Assembly: GCA_009663005.1 (NCBI GenBank) | Contig: CM018894.1 | Coordinates: 4,797,237-4,807,236, forward strand | DNA length: 10,000 bases | Source: Actinidia chinensis | Lineage: Eukaryota; Streptophyta; Magnoliopsida; Ericales; Actinidiaceae | Reading direction: 5' to 3' | Shown here: positions 1 to 9,030 of the stretch, piece by piece | How positions within the stretch are numbered: the stretch's first letter is position 1 | How the letters are laid out: each line of letters begins with the position of its first letter | Program-made: the position numbers and the translations under genes | Notes under the pieces: model-generated | Database searches by the model: none | What the model was told of the DNA's origin: nothing | What the model saw: only the letters and a program-made list of their open reading frames with translations

Positions 1-63
1 GACACCTTATAGTCAATTTACGTTTAATCGAGCAATAAGTTGACACCGTACACAAAGCAGTAG

Positions 64-143
64 GTTAACACCTTAACATTAAGTTATGTCTATCAGAGCT
101 ACAGGATAACACTATAAGATTAAGGCATGTCTTTCAGAGCTAT
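64..143. repeat. Two-copy tandem repeat, period about 41 bp
   Basis: Positions 64-102 and 105-143 align through their whole length; both end in a version of ATGTCT-TCAGAGCTA. Further GACACC/AACACC words at 1, 42 and 67 suggest older degraded units to the left. Lies in the non-coding flank. Confidence 0.55.
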
Positions 144-803
144 ATGTCACGCCTCGCAACCCGACCTATGCGGATTGTGGGTGTATGATGGCCGACGGCT
201 TACCCGCCAAGGCCTACGTATCTTTAACCTGTGCATATTCCTTTGAAATGCCGTAGTATTTTTTGCCTTTTGGGCGAAACGTCATAACTGAAAATAAAAA
301 GTGTCCCGTCCATACAGTCAACAAAGTTGTGCCTAATGTTTAAACTTTACATCGCATAAGAAGGCCACTTTAATTATACCTACAATCACATAGCCAATTA
401 ATTTACATGATATAGGGTCTAGTCTGCATCATAACTACATAAGTGCCCCCTTGGCCACAAAACTATGATCTTGCGATGTACTCTCTTCTTAAGGCTCCTC
501 GGATTGGCTTCGTAAAAGGTTTTCGAAAATGTAAGCTAAAACTTAGTGAATCACAATAGATGCATGAACCGTAAAATACTCATGGATTACTTTCATAGCA
601 TAAATACATCATACGTGTGAACAAGTCGTCATAACATAATTTTCTTGAATATTAGTTCATAAACTTGATCTTGCATCAAACGTGGTACACTTATTTCCAT
701 AAGCATATATAACATATTATTCAACGTAACAACTCGTTCAATAACATAACAACATCGTGACATATAGGTTGGGTGGCTCTCTTTAGGCCTGAGATATCTC
801 ACT

Positions 804-898
804 TGTAGAGTGAAACTTACTTAACATCCCCCACTCCACCTCAGAACGATTGTAGAGTAAAACTTAATTAATGTCCCCCACTCTACCATTCGGACCAT
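804..898. repeat. Two-copy tandem repeat, period 47-48 bp
   Basis: Copy one (804-850) and copy two (851-898) both begin TGTAGAGT, continue AAACTTA-TTAA, and carry CCCCCACTC-ACC. A weaker partial third copy (AAGTTAGATTAAAGTCCC) follows at about 900-917. No coding potential is seen. Confidence 0.6.
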
Positions 899-1224
899 TA
901 AGTTAGATTAAAGTCCCATCATGGGGGACCCCGAGCGTCACATGCATATACTTTAATATATCCATTTGTCATGTTAAACAAAACCTCCATGGGTTTTCAT
1001 TTCTATCATATAACATAACTTATAAACTGGAAGACTGACATTTCTAATTGTAAAACATATCCTTAATTCATTGAAATATGGAAAATAATTGAATCAACTC
1101 ATAAACCTCTAACACATCTTATTGACTCACTTTGAGACTTAAGAAAGTCCTATTGAACATGCATTAACATATACATTACTTCTAACATTTATGGGTTAGG
1201 ATTTTACCTCTTTCTCCAAGCATG

Positions 1225-1229
1225 CCCGA
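1225..1229. other. Predicted left half of the target-site duplication
   Basis: LTR homology starts exactly at 1230, so the five bases before it (CCCGA) should be the host sequence duplicated at integration; Ty3/gypsy elements usually make 5-bp duplications. The matching copy would lie beyond the right end of the window, so this is a prediction from the boundary only. Confidence 0.35.
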
Positions 1230-1659
1230 TGATTCGCTCCCCGAAGTGAATTCTTTACCGCAAGTGTAAACGGGTCGCTAAGTAGTTAAAAACTAAAAAA
1301 AAAAACTCGAAGTACGAGTATCGACTGCCCACACGGAACAATGCCAGGTGTCAACAAGATGAACCAAACCTACAATGCAATCCTACATAAAGTCTATACT
1401 TAGCTTCAAAATTCAAATAAATAAAAATAATTGATTTGGATTTTTGAATGGTTTTGGAACTAATTTAAAAATAAAACTAAAATAAAAAAAAACAGATTAA
1501 CTGGTAATACAAAAAAAAACTCAGATCGATTGATCCATCAACGAGTTTCTCGAATCCCATGAGCAGCATATTATAACTCAAATCCTTCGACTATCGGGAG
1601 TCTGGGATTCGGAAATTTAACTTTTAAAAGCAACATTCTTTACGTACTTTACCTCTAAA

Positions 1660-1838
1660 TAAATCTTTTTGTTATATCAAAGCGTGCATCATCGATTCGC
1701 ATCACAAAGATTTATTCAAATAATAGGACTCCCAAGTTTTTCAAAGTAATTAAATCTGTTTGTTATAAATCATGGTAGTGCATCACCTCGGGATCCGAAA
1801 AAAAAAACACGATTGTTTATCTACATAATAGGACTCCC
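1660..1838. repeat. Internal tandem duplication within the 3' LTR
   Basis: Two units of about 91-105 bp: each has TAAATCT-TTTGTTAT, then GTGCATCA, then ATCGATTCG or GATCCG, and ends in ATAGGACTCCCA. The first TAAATC is at 1660 and the second at 1751; the shared ATAGGACTCCCA words start near 1723 and 1828. The second unit contains a run of A followed by CACGATTGTTTAT that lengthens it. The same pair occurs in the right LTR, so the duplication predates this insertion. Confidence 0.65.
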
Positions 1839-2244
1839 AGTTTTTGAAAGTATTTAGTTAAAAAAGATGAATAATAAAAATTCTAGAAAGATCTAACGTG
1901 AAAATAAATTACTCCGGTTCATCTTGATTCCCGTTGACGTTTCACAAATCGATCCCAAGTAAATAAAACTACCACTCATGACTAGTTTACACGAATATCT
2001 AATTAATTGTATGGCATTCTATTTAAAATAACTAATCTAAATATTAAAACCAAGATAATTAATCGACACCCTATGAAACTGAAAAAAACAATGATTGAAT
2101 GACTAAAAAAAAAAAAACTTTATTAATTAAAACAAACAAGATCTTTAATGTAAAACTTACGAAATAATTAAGAACCTTGAAAACTAACTTAGAGGCTGAG
2201 AAAAACCCATAAAAATCACGTCCCCCTTGTCAACAGATATAAAG

Positions 2245-2257
2245 ATATATATATAGG
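2245..2257 (-). promoter_or_regulatory. TATA-like box of the LTR promoter
   Basis: The minus strand reads CCTATATATATATC here, inside the 3' LTR about 390 bases from the proposed U3 end. A plant RNA polymerase II TATA box would place transcript start some 25-35 bases further along the minus strand, near 2215. Placement is by sequence resemblance only; AT-rich surroundings make chance matches easy. Confidence 0.45.
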
Positions 2258-2321
2258 CACTTCCAAATTCGAGTCCATAACATATTAGTAAAAAAAAAAA
2301 GAATCTTTCCCAGGATTTGTC

Positions 2322-2635
2322 CTTGGCGTTCGAACGCTAACTTCCTTCTTCATTGAAGTTCGAACTCTTAGTATCAATCTTTCTGCTTTTTCTTCTTGGC
2401 GTTCCGAACGACCTAATCCTTCTTTCATGAAGCTATCGAACGCTTAGTCAAAAACAAACTTTTCAGTCTCACCCTCGGCATTATTTCGAACTGTACAGCA
2501 AAAGTCGTTCGACCTCCTTTAATTCAACTCTCGCACTTTTCGAACTTTAAGCCAAGGCGTTCGAACGGTATTTCATAAATTTTCCTCTTTGCGTTCGAAC
2601 TCCAAGTATTCTTGATGGTGTGGCGTTCGAACGTT
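2322..2635. repeat. Cluster of TTCGAA palindromes in U3
   Basis: About ten copies of a TTCGAA-centred word fall in roughly 310 bases. Clearest are 2326-2337 (GCGTTCGAACGC, a perfect 12-bp palindrome), 2357-2366, 2557-2567, 2591-2600 and 2623-2633; 2398-2410 carries one extra C, and degraded versions sit near 2436, 2485, 2505 and 2539. The first two blocks form a tandem repeat of about 74 bp (CTTGGCGTTC at 2322 and 2396, each followed by a second TCGAAC about 30-40 bases on and then CTTAGT). The position upstream of the TATA-like box fits an LTR enhancer array, but function is inferred. Confidence 0.65.
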
Positions 2636-2648
2636 CAAGGTAATTTGA

Positions 2649-2661
2649 CCTTCTTTTCTTC
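2649..2661 (-). other. Possible polypurine tract
   Basis: The minus strand reads GAAGAAAAGAAGG, all purine over 13 bases, downstream of the integrase remnant and just before the TTCGAA-rich U3. A polypurine tract primes plus-strand DNA synthesis and directly precedes the 3' LTR. The bases that follow are TC, not the expected TG, so either the end has mutated or the true tract lies elsewhere between 2649 and about 3000. Confidence 0.35.
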
Positions 2662-3004
2662 ATACTTTGTTGTACTTTTTATGGCTTCAATTCTTCGCCT
2701 TTATCAACATAAACCTACAATGAACCTCAAAAACGCCTATAAGTAGAATGTCCTATAATTAAATAGTTAACTAAATAGGCCAACTTAGGTCGTTAAACGG
2801 CGTTTGGAGACACATTTACAAGCAGTCCAATCACACCCAATAGAGATGAGCATTCTCGGTGAATTGCGAAAGAAACCAAAATAATAAAAAAAAAAACTAG
2901 ACCTAACGACTCTATGTACAACAAACCTGACAAGACCTTCTTTGCAATTAATCGAACTGCGTGGATACGTGTAGATCCATACACTCAACCTCTCTTGTCT
3001 CCAG
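2662..3004 (-). other. Non-coding tail between pol and 3' LTR
   Basis: After the integrase C-terminus only about 340 bases separate pol from the proposed polypurine tract. Short frames of 63 and 87 codons exist, but they are continuations of integrase past its end and cross a run of eleven T on the minus strand (2896-2886). No signal peptide, transmembrane pattern or env-like domain is visible, unlike many Athila elements, which carry a sizeable extra region here. Confidence 0.5.
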
Positions 3005-4254
3005 CTCAAGATAAGTGCTTCAACGGTGCCCCTTGACTTTAGACACACTTCCTTTCTCGGATTCCGATTTCAATCGCACCATGACTGAAATGACATGGCA
3101 CCACACAAGGGTCTCGTACCAACGACTTTTAAGTTTTTTCCGGAAATAATGCAAACAGGATCATACAAAGCACCTTTTGACCCACTGTGATGATTTTGCG
3201 CACAAGTAATTGATCATGCACAGATTTCATCTTGGGCTTTGAGATTCTGGAGTTTTCATATCATCATTCCGTATCTTCCTCTAACTATGCATGTTGCAAA
3301 CGACGTAAATGTCCCCTCCTCCTCAGACTCATGTTAAATGGCGAATGCCCAATATTGCTTTGTGCTCAATTTTCAACTGTAGATGACGACGCTTTTCCAT
3401 ACACAATCCTCTATGGGGGAGGATCCTAAAATGGTTTTGTATGCAGTCCTATCTGCCGTCATAATGCATCACCAATCGCAAAGACCAATCTTTTCGTTGG
3501 GGTTAATAGTTTTTCAAGAAACTTGTTTGATTTCCTATTTGCCAACTCAACTTGCCTTGGGTTTGGGATGGTAAGGTTTGGCCAACTTAATGATAACCCC
3601 ATATTTGCGCATAGAGGGATCCTAATGGGTCTATTACAAAATGTGATCCCCCTCGGCTATACTAGCCGGGCATGCCAATCTAGCAAAAATGTATTCCTTC
3701 ACAAACTTGACCACAACAGCAGGTCATGGTACGACTTGGTATAGCTTCTACCACACTTGGATACTATCTATGGCCACTAGAAATGTATAGATATCCACAC
3801 GACTTAAGGAAAAGGCCCATGAATCAATACTGTTCAACAATCGAAAACCTCAATATAATGATAGGGGTAGAGGCATCATGTTCCGTTTAGATAGACTTCC
3901 TAATCGTTGGCATCTATCGGCATGCCGTACAAAAAGTATGGACATCACGGAACTGGTGTGCCAATAAAAACCACGTTTGCAAATTTGGCCGCAGTTTTTC
4001 GTGAAAAAATGTCCCCCACATGCTTGTGACTTAACAAAACTCTAAAATGTTGCTCTTCACCTCATCATTAGGAAATGCACCGACGTCTGATTTGGTCAGG
4101 ACAATCCTTAAACCAAATACGGATATTCCCAAGAAATACCTCCCATGCCTAAAAACTTTTTCCTATCCATACTCGACAGTGTAAAGGAATTCTATTCTAA
4201 AAAATCTAAATTCTACCGGTGGCCAGTAATTGGCAAATGTCTACAAACCATGGT
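3005..4254 (-). pseudogene. Integrase remnant (pol C-terminal part)
   Basis: Integrase inserts the element DNA into the host chromosome. The N-terminal zinc-binding region shows a histidine near 4028, ACGGHF near 4010, RKTAAK at about 4000, then CTAC and, one frame over, RCQRLGSLSKRNMMPLP at about 3925-3864. The first catalytic aspartate lies in an ID-(F)MGPF-like stretch around 3825, the second region reads GGSHF near 3650, and the glutamate region reads QVELANR near 3550, spaced as in the DD35E family. TAYKT follows at about 3445, and the C-terminal part shows KLKSRWYE (about 3140) and SEKGSVSKVKG just before the end. Frame changes and stops occur throughout, so no continuous protein exists. 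No chromodomain is seen, consistent with a non-chromovirus. Confidence 0.88.
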
Positions 4255-4800
4255 AATGAAGGATTTGTATGAGCCGTGATTTGAAACAAATTATTGCTCA
4301 TCAGGAAAGTATCATTAATCGTAAGAGTTCGGTGGCCTCCCCATTCGTAGGAGGCCTTGACATGATGGTCGCTACACATTTTCGACTCCTTTCTTATTAT
4401 CTCTGATCTCAATATTAACTCTTGCCTACAGAATCCCCCTAATGAGTCGTACTTTGCATCGGGTTAGTCAAAAGGCTAGCATAGTAAATGACATGGGGTT
4501 TTTCTACCTATCCTTGTCCCAAAAAACAGCTCCCCCTGCATAATCACTCGCATCAACACATCAGCTCAAACGGTAAAGCCCAATCCGGTGCCTCGAATAA
4601 TTGTGTGGGTGCAGTGGTTAGAAGACCCTTAAGTTTATCAGAAGGCTTCTTGACAGTGTGGTGTCCACTCAAAGGACATCTATGAAAGTGCAAGTGACAC
4701 AATGGTCTCGAATAGCACTAAATCCCTATGAATCGACGATAGAATCCGGCACTGGCAGCCCTAAAAAAAGATCTAATCTCTTTCACAACACTTAGGGACA
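4255..4800 (-). pseudogene. RNase H remnant and linker to integrase
   Basis: RNase H removes the RNA strand during reverse transcription. The join from RT is marked by VKEIRSFF (4786-4761) and AGFYRRFI (4750-4727), the usual end of the connection region. The catalytic core start reads VDASDYAGGAVF (from 4556), with the first active-site aspartate, followed by KPHVIYYAS (4501-4476). Beyond it, a remnant of the VADHLSR motif (about 4375-4355) and a 68-codon frame at 4412-4206 ending TNPSLPWFVDICQLLATGRI match the RNase H to integrase linker of Athila-type pol. Frameshifts separate all these pieces. Confidence 0.85.
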
Positions 4801-5670
4801 TAGGTATATGTTGCCGGCAATTCGCCCTTTTTCTTTATCTACCCTCTATCCCCTTTTGGCTAGACACAATATGCCCAGAACTAAACCCTTGCGTTAACCA
4901 TGAAGTGACACTTCTCCCATTTAAAACGCAGTGACTTTCTTCACATCTCTTTCAAGACACAAAAAAAAAAAACTCTAGAATGCTCTAAACTGAATTCAAA
5001 AGTAATCCCCAACACCGAGAAATCGTCCATGAAGACCTCAAAATCTTTTCAACCATGTCACTAAAACTTGAAATCGTGCATCTTTGAAAAGTGGCCGGTG
5101 TCTTGCCATAGACCAAGGCCATTCTCCTTAATCATAAGTGCCAAAATGACATGTGAATGTGGTCTTATCTTGATCCTCAACCCCACCGCCTCAATCTGAT
5201 TGTACCCAGAGTACCCCATCTAAAAACACAATATAATGCTCGCCTGCAGCACGCTCTCCGACTGATCCAAAAAAGAATGGAAATGGGTATTTCCTAGTAG
5301 CCACATTCATGTCCCGGTAATACTATACACATTATTCCGCCATCACCGTTTTGGACTCTAGTTGGACACTAACTATTAGCTCATTCTTACTACTGTTACC
5401 CCATCCTGACTTCTAGGAACAACTTGGTTGGACTCACCCACTTAGAATCAGAAATGGGTATATGATACCAGCGCATCAAGAAGTTTCAGGCACGTCTCCT
5501 CTAATGCCTCTTTCATATTTGGGATTTAAACCCCTTTGGGCATTTGCACGCACAGTTTTTAGACCTCTTCCAAGTAAATATGATGCGTGCACACTGAGTG
5601 GACTAATACCGTGAAGAGCCGTATTGTCCATACCTAATGACTTCTTATGCCCCTTAAGTATTTGCAACAA
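4801..5670 (-). pseudogene. Reverse transcriptase remnant
   Basis: RT copies the element RNA into DNA inside virus-like particles. In order: LQILKGHKKSLG and HGISP (5668-5600), RANAQRGLNP (5550-5521), LLDA near 5480, WVSPTK near 5440, NVATRKYPFPF near 5290, GYSGYNQIEAVG (5216-5181), the catalytic EVFMDDFSVLG with the paired aspartates (5039-5007), and WEKCHFMVN (4919-4893). The F-MDD form of the YxDD box and the flanking words are those of Athila-type Ty3/gypsy elements. The frame changes between nearly every pair of motifs, and a run of twelve T on the coding strand (4972-4961) interrupts the stretch between the catalytic box and WEKCHF. Confidence 0.92.
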
Positions 5671-6149
5671 GTTCCTCTTGACCTTCAGTTAGGCTAGAGG
5701 GAGAGGACAACAGGGTAAGACGCACCTTCTCCAAGACCGCATACTTAAGTGTAGATGGCAGAGGTTTTCTTTCGGAATTGGTGGTTTTACTTCATATGAA
5801 ACTAGGTTTAAAACAATACTTGGTGCAAGAGGTTTCAAAAGTTGGGGTCCATACCTCACCTGCACACAGGCTCACATTCTCTTTACCAACAAAGATTGCA
5901 TCCCTAAAACCTACCTTTCAGATTCCATTGGTCCTGGGGGTTCACCGCCATCCAAACAAGCTCTCTCATTGAATCCTCTTCCTAAACTCACGATCACATG
6001 CTCTTGAATGATGGTCTCATGACATTTAGTTCCTCAATTTGGTCTACTTCCTTCATTTGTTTACCCACAGTGAAAATGTTAGTCCTCCAACGTCATATAG
6101 CCGAAAGACAGCTTAATAATCCATGCCTGCAATGAATAACAGTCATTCC
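5671..6149 (-). other. Degenerate protease-RT linker
   Basis: Coding-derived but without a named domain. On the minus strand a TLKYAVLEK-like stretch near 5750 and LSSSLTEGQEEL-like pieces near 5700-5670 resemble the poorly conserved linker that precedes RT in Athila pol. The 64-codon plus-strand frame at 5778-5972 is judged a shadow. No intact reading frame. Confidence 0.55.
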
Positions 6150-6430
6150 GCCGTGGCGAGGAATGGTCTACCTAAGATAACATGACTATGACTTTAGACG
6201 ACTCACAATCAACATGTTGAGTAATCCAAGACTATGACATCCTAACCGGGTAGTAGCACAGTATCGACTTGAATAAGAACAATCCTCAATGATAACCCCC
6301 CCTCGTAACCTTAACAGAACGATCAGCCAACTCAAGCGTAACTCGCGTTGGTTCAGTTCTCCTAAACCTAGGTCTTTGTATACGAATACGCAATAACTCA
6401 CGCTAAACCGAATCGGAAGTGCTCGATCAT
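6150..6430 (-). pseudogene. Aspartic protease remnant
   Basis: Retrotransposon protease cleaves the gag-pol polyprotein. The C-terminal signature VILGRPFLAT is intact at 6181-6152. Upstream, LGLGELNQ and RGGVIIED occur in one 71-codon minus frame (6401-6186), matching the middle of an Athila-type protease. The active-site loop (a D-x-GA box followed by x-N-L-M) should fall at about 6430-6385, where the DNA resembles such a site but has lost its frame, so the catalytic aspartate cannot be read directly. Lies between the gag spacer and RT, as expected. Confidence 0.75.
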
Positions 6431-7200
6431 CTTACAAACTCCCCTATGATGTCCAATAGTATGACAAACCGGGGTCCTTATACAATCGCACAGCTTGTTG
6501 CATTGGAGAATCGGCACTCTGCCTCTCATTCATCATTTGCCCCTCCTCTTTACATGCAAATTCCTTCTCTGACAGTACCCAATTCCTTTAAACAATTTGT
6601 CATAAGAGGTAATCTGTTTTCATAGCATCTAATCGAATATTGATTCGAACTTGTTTGAAAACTCATAAATTTTCGAGTTTAAGTTTATTTGGTTTTCATA
6701 CAAACTCACTTTTGCCAAGCTTTTGGGAACGGGGCATGTCTCAAATCCCCTCAACAGTAATTTCATTCGGCCTTTGTGACCACTCAGAATCCTGCTCATG
6801 TCTTTCCCTTTACGTTCTTTCGCTTTCGCTCCTCTAACTTGGTCTCTCTCACTCCACCACCTAAATCCTTAGACTTTTCCCCACCTTGAATTACACCCCT
6901 TTTGGTGCAATTGTTTTATCAATTTTCTTATACCACTTTAAGAGTCGTGATTGCCTGAAAGGCCTGAACTTGCTCATGTGTTTTCCTCATGCAAATTTGC
7001 AGGCATTATGCTTTTTGCTTGAGGGTTGGGCATGAAATCGCCCTTATGCATTTGTTTGAATTACGAGACTCTCAAGTATAGAATTCAAGAATTCACTTTC
7101 CCCATATTGTTTCTTCTCAAAATTCATGAATGATTGGCTCAAGATTTTTGACTTTCGTCTCGTCTCATTATCCTCATCCTCCGATGTGGAGGTTGATATT
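6431..7200 (-). pseudogene. Gag C-terminal / pre-protease spacer remnant
   Basis: This stretch joins gag to protease. Two conserved pieces are visible on the minus strand: CPVPKSLAKVSLYEN (6736-6692) and SYDKLFKGIG (6607-6578), which correspond to the conserved PFP-rich and SYxKFxKE segments before the protease in Athila-type polyproteins. A KDPG-like word preceding the protease is readable near 6480. The part from about 6800 to 7200 is charged and low in recognisable similarity. The plus-strand 65-68-codon frames here lack support as genes. Confidence 0.6.
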
Positions 7201-7582
7201 GTGCATGTTGTGTGAAAGGTGTTTCGCTTTTGGCGCAGAATAGGGCATGGTTGTGATTGTGGTGCTACATTCTTGTGTAGGGTATGAATGTGGTGCCTGG
7301 TATGGTTGTTGTTGGGATTGAATTTTGGGCATTTTGAGAAAAATTTTGCATGTTTCTGTTGCCCCTCTTATCGCCACCCAAGTTAAGGGTGATTTCCCCA
7401 CCCAGGATTATACTATTGTAGTAAGGATTACACTCTACCCAGCCATTCCTTGAAATTGGCCTACCCATAACTTGTCCACGTGCTTCTTTTAACCCCCCGC
7501 TACATCGGCCACACATCAGTGGCAATGGTCCGTTGTATCACACAATACACATACTTGAACTCATTTTGTACACCTTGTAGCG

Positions 7583-7617
<35 letters not shown>

Positions 7618-8330
7618 TGTGCTCGAGATCTTCGCATTAACTTCATCCTCCTCCCCAATTTATATTTAACACCTACTGTTGTGTGGAAATGGAAGATTTT
7701 ATTTCACATGACATGTTCTGTTCACAGCTCAATCACTTGAACAATTAGCTAGGTCAATCAAAATACTCAAATGCTTGCTCAGGATTCTTGGCTGGAAAAC
7801 TGCCCTCACACATGTACTCGCAAACATCTTAATTTTTGCACAATGATGATAAAATATATTTATTGTGTGCCATGGAGAAAATTATTGTGAGGGCAGGCAT
7901 TTAGAAATCCTTGAATCTCTCCGCAAGCTTGGAATGAAACTCTAGGCCACTAGTTGGCACAAACTGAGAAATGGCCTGACGTATTGCCTCAGTACGATTT
8001 TCAGGAAATTTTTTTTTTAAGAACTCCCCTACATTGCGTTCCCATGAGTGAATGGACCTAGGTCTCAAAGAGTTAAAAAACCAGATTTGGCTTTTTCCTT
8101 TAGAGTGAATGGTAAAAGTTTTAGAAGTAAAACCTCCCTGGACATGAATTGTCTTGAAAGATCGAACATGCATACCTCAAGTCTTTTAAATGCGTGTAGG
8201 TCTCTCAGACTCACACCCCGTTAAAATGTGGTCAAAAGCTTGTAGCTTCCCGATCTGAGATTTTAACGTGGTGTGATGTGGCGGAAGTCTAAGCAAGATG
8301 GTGTTTGCCTTTCGGGATTCTGTAATCCAG
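7201..8330 (-). pseudogene. Gag (capsid/nucleocapsid) remnant
   Basis: Gag forms the virus-like particle. The longest intact piece is a 90-codon frame at 8173-7901 with the retrotransposon-gag pattern: K-x-Q-IWFFNSLRPRSIHSWE, then EFLKKKFPENRTEAIRQAISQF, and ERFKDF at its end. Upstream pieces to about 8330, including YTHL-like residues, extend the domain toward the N-terminus in other frames. Downstream, an 86-codon frame at 7525-7265 carries NPYYN, GGDKRGNRNMQNF and QNAQNSIP, matching the Asn/Pro-rich C-terminal gag region typical of Athila. A zinc-knuckle-like stretch lies between the two (7515-7554). The start codon cannot be placed. Confidence 0.85.
7515..7554 (-). other. Zinc-knuckle-like motif in gag
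   Basis: The minus strand encodes VCVLCDTTDHCH, giving Cys-x2-Cys-x4-His; a stop follows and the last cysteine of a CCHC knuckle would be just beyond it (TGT at about 7514). Such motifs bind the RNA genome in nucleocapsid. It sits between the capsid core and the Asn/Pro-rich gag tail, the expected place. Confidence 0.5.
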
Positions 8331-9013
8331 CATGGTACGAGTTTGGGCTTCGCTCCCCCGCATTACTCATATGATCACGATCTTCTACTTCCCTATCAAT
8401 CCGTGTTCCCCATTTTTGTGCCGGCCCCTAACCCTGTCCCCTAGACTTGTTCGTGATGATCCATGTGGATGGGTTCAATGTTAATCTCAGGAAAACGGGT
8501 ATGTCTATCGGACTATACTTGTGGGTGATGGAGTCAAATATCCCTAGTGGTAAATTACGCAGTGTGTCGACTCGGACTAACGGTTTGTATGATCCTTACA
8601 GTATGAGGACATACAAATGCAATGCACCGTAAAGCACGTTATTTTAAACAACCATCCACACAATCTCCACGTTATATCAGCACCGATTCCCAACAAGTTC
8701 ATCAATACTCCAGCCAAACCACAACAATCCCACATGCGAAACAAAACCAACCACCGATAAACAATAGCACAAGCCCTATTCACCTCTAGGATCCGCCTCT
8801 TTCTAAATTAAGATTGCCTAGACCCCTAAAACAAATAAAAACAAATATTCCTAAACACTACCACAAAAAAGAGTGGAACAAGGTTACCCAAATGGCCTTG
8901 GCGTAATTTCCTTTTAGTAGATGGTGGTGAAGCAATCCCTGAAGTTAGAAAGTACTGAGGTTTTCGTGTTCTAAGCACTCCTCTTGCGGTCCCCTTGTGC
9001 GAAGTATGTTCCC
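8331..9013 (-). other. 5' leader and gag N-terminal region, decayed
   Basis: Between the primer-binding site and the recognisable gag core, about 680 bases hold no domain that I can name. Short frames exist on the minus strand (81 codons at 9071-8826, which overlaps the LTR edge, and 68 codons at 8783-8577) and one on the plus strand (61 codons at 8447-8632); none resembles a known protein. It should contain the packaging leader and the start of gag. Confidence 0.5.
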
Positions 9014-9030
9014 TCCCCGGCAACGCGCCA
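9014..9030 (-). other. Primer-binding site for tRNA-Asp
   Basis: The plus strand reads TCCCCGGCAACGCGCCA, which is the 3' end of plant tRNA-Asp with one G missing. The minus strand is therefore complementary to that tRNA and would pair with it to prime minus-strand DNA synthesis. It lies six bases from the LTR edge at 9037. This fixes the element orientation as minus and makes the right repeat the 5' LTR. Use of tRNA-Asp is typical of Athila. Confidence 0.9.

Larger units (their letters stand above)
1..1229. other. Non-coding flank left of the retrotransposon
   Basis: No open frame of useful length or recognisable protein remnant is visible on either strand. The stretch is AT-rich and holds two short tandem repeats (64-143 and 804-898), a GC-richer patch at about 145-225, and a C-rich patch at about 825-945. 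It could be host intergenic DNA or another old repeat such as an LTR fragment or non-autonomous element; imperfect inverted sequences at 145 and 942 hint at the latter. I do not recognise a family, so its identity stays open. Confidence 0.5.
1230..2648 (-). repeat. 3' LTR (left copy)
   Basis: Homologous along its first roughly 950 bases to 9037-10000. The two copies share TGAT then a CTCC core and GAAGTGAATTCTTTACC, while the bases just outside differ, so the 1230 edge is firm. On the element strand this edge reads ATCA, a normal LTR end. The other edge is not fixed by alignment because the right copy leaves the window; 2648 is chosen because a purine tract on the minus strand ends at 2649, but the terminal bases there do not give a clean TG. 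Length would be about 1.4 kb, within the range known for Athila LTRs. U3 probably lies right of about 2215 (TATA-like box, TTCGAA cluster), with R and U5 to the left. Confidence 0.8.

Noticed and set aside
2119..2124. AATAAA poly(A) signal on the minus strand of the LTR
   Set aside because: The matching position in the right LTR is altered and the region is so AT-rich that the hexamer is expected by chance.
2322..2635. CRISPR-like array
   Set aside because: The repeats are short palindromes at irregular spacing with degenerate copies, in a plant LTR; there is no constant repeat length or unique spacer pattern.
2785..3048. Minus-strand frames of 87 and 63 codons as an env-like or accessory gene
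   Set aside because: The first residues are the integrase C-terminus in a shifted frame, and the hydrophobic F/I stretch comes from a poly-T run next to AT-rich DNA. No signal peptide or domain supports a separate gene.
3232..3744. Three overlapping plus-strand open frames of 63-73 codons
   Set aside because: They lie opposite the integrase remnant, whose motifs read clearly on the minus strand; their products have no recognisable features.
4206..6430. Endogenous plant pararetrovirus
   Set aside because: The RT is flanked by protease and RNase H as in both groups, but integrase remnants, direct LTRs and an LTR-adjacent primer-binding site indicate a Ty3/gypsy retrotransposon.
8447..8632. 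Plus-strand 61-codon frame as a small gene
   Set aside because: It lies opposite the element leader and gag start, has no recognisable domain, and is of a length expected by chance.
9014..9030. Truncated tRNA-Asp gene
   Set aside because: Only the last 17 bases of the tRNA are present, with no anticodon arm or D arm, and the site abuts an LTR edge exactly where a primer-binding site belongs.
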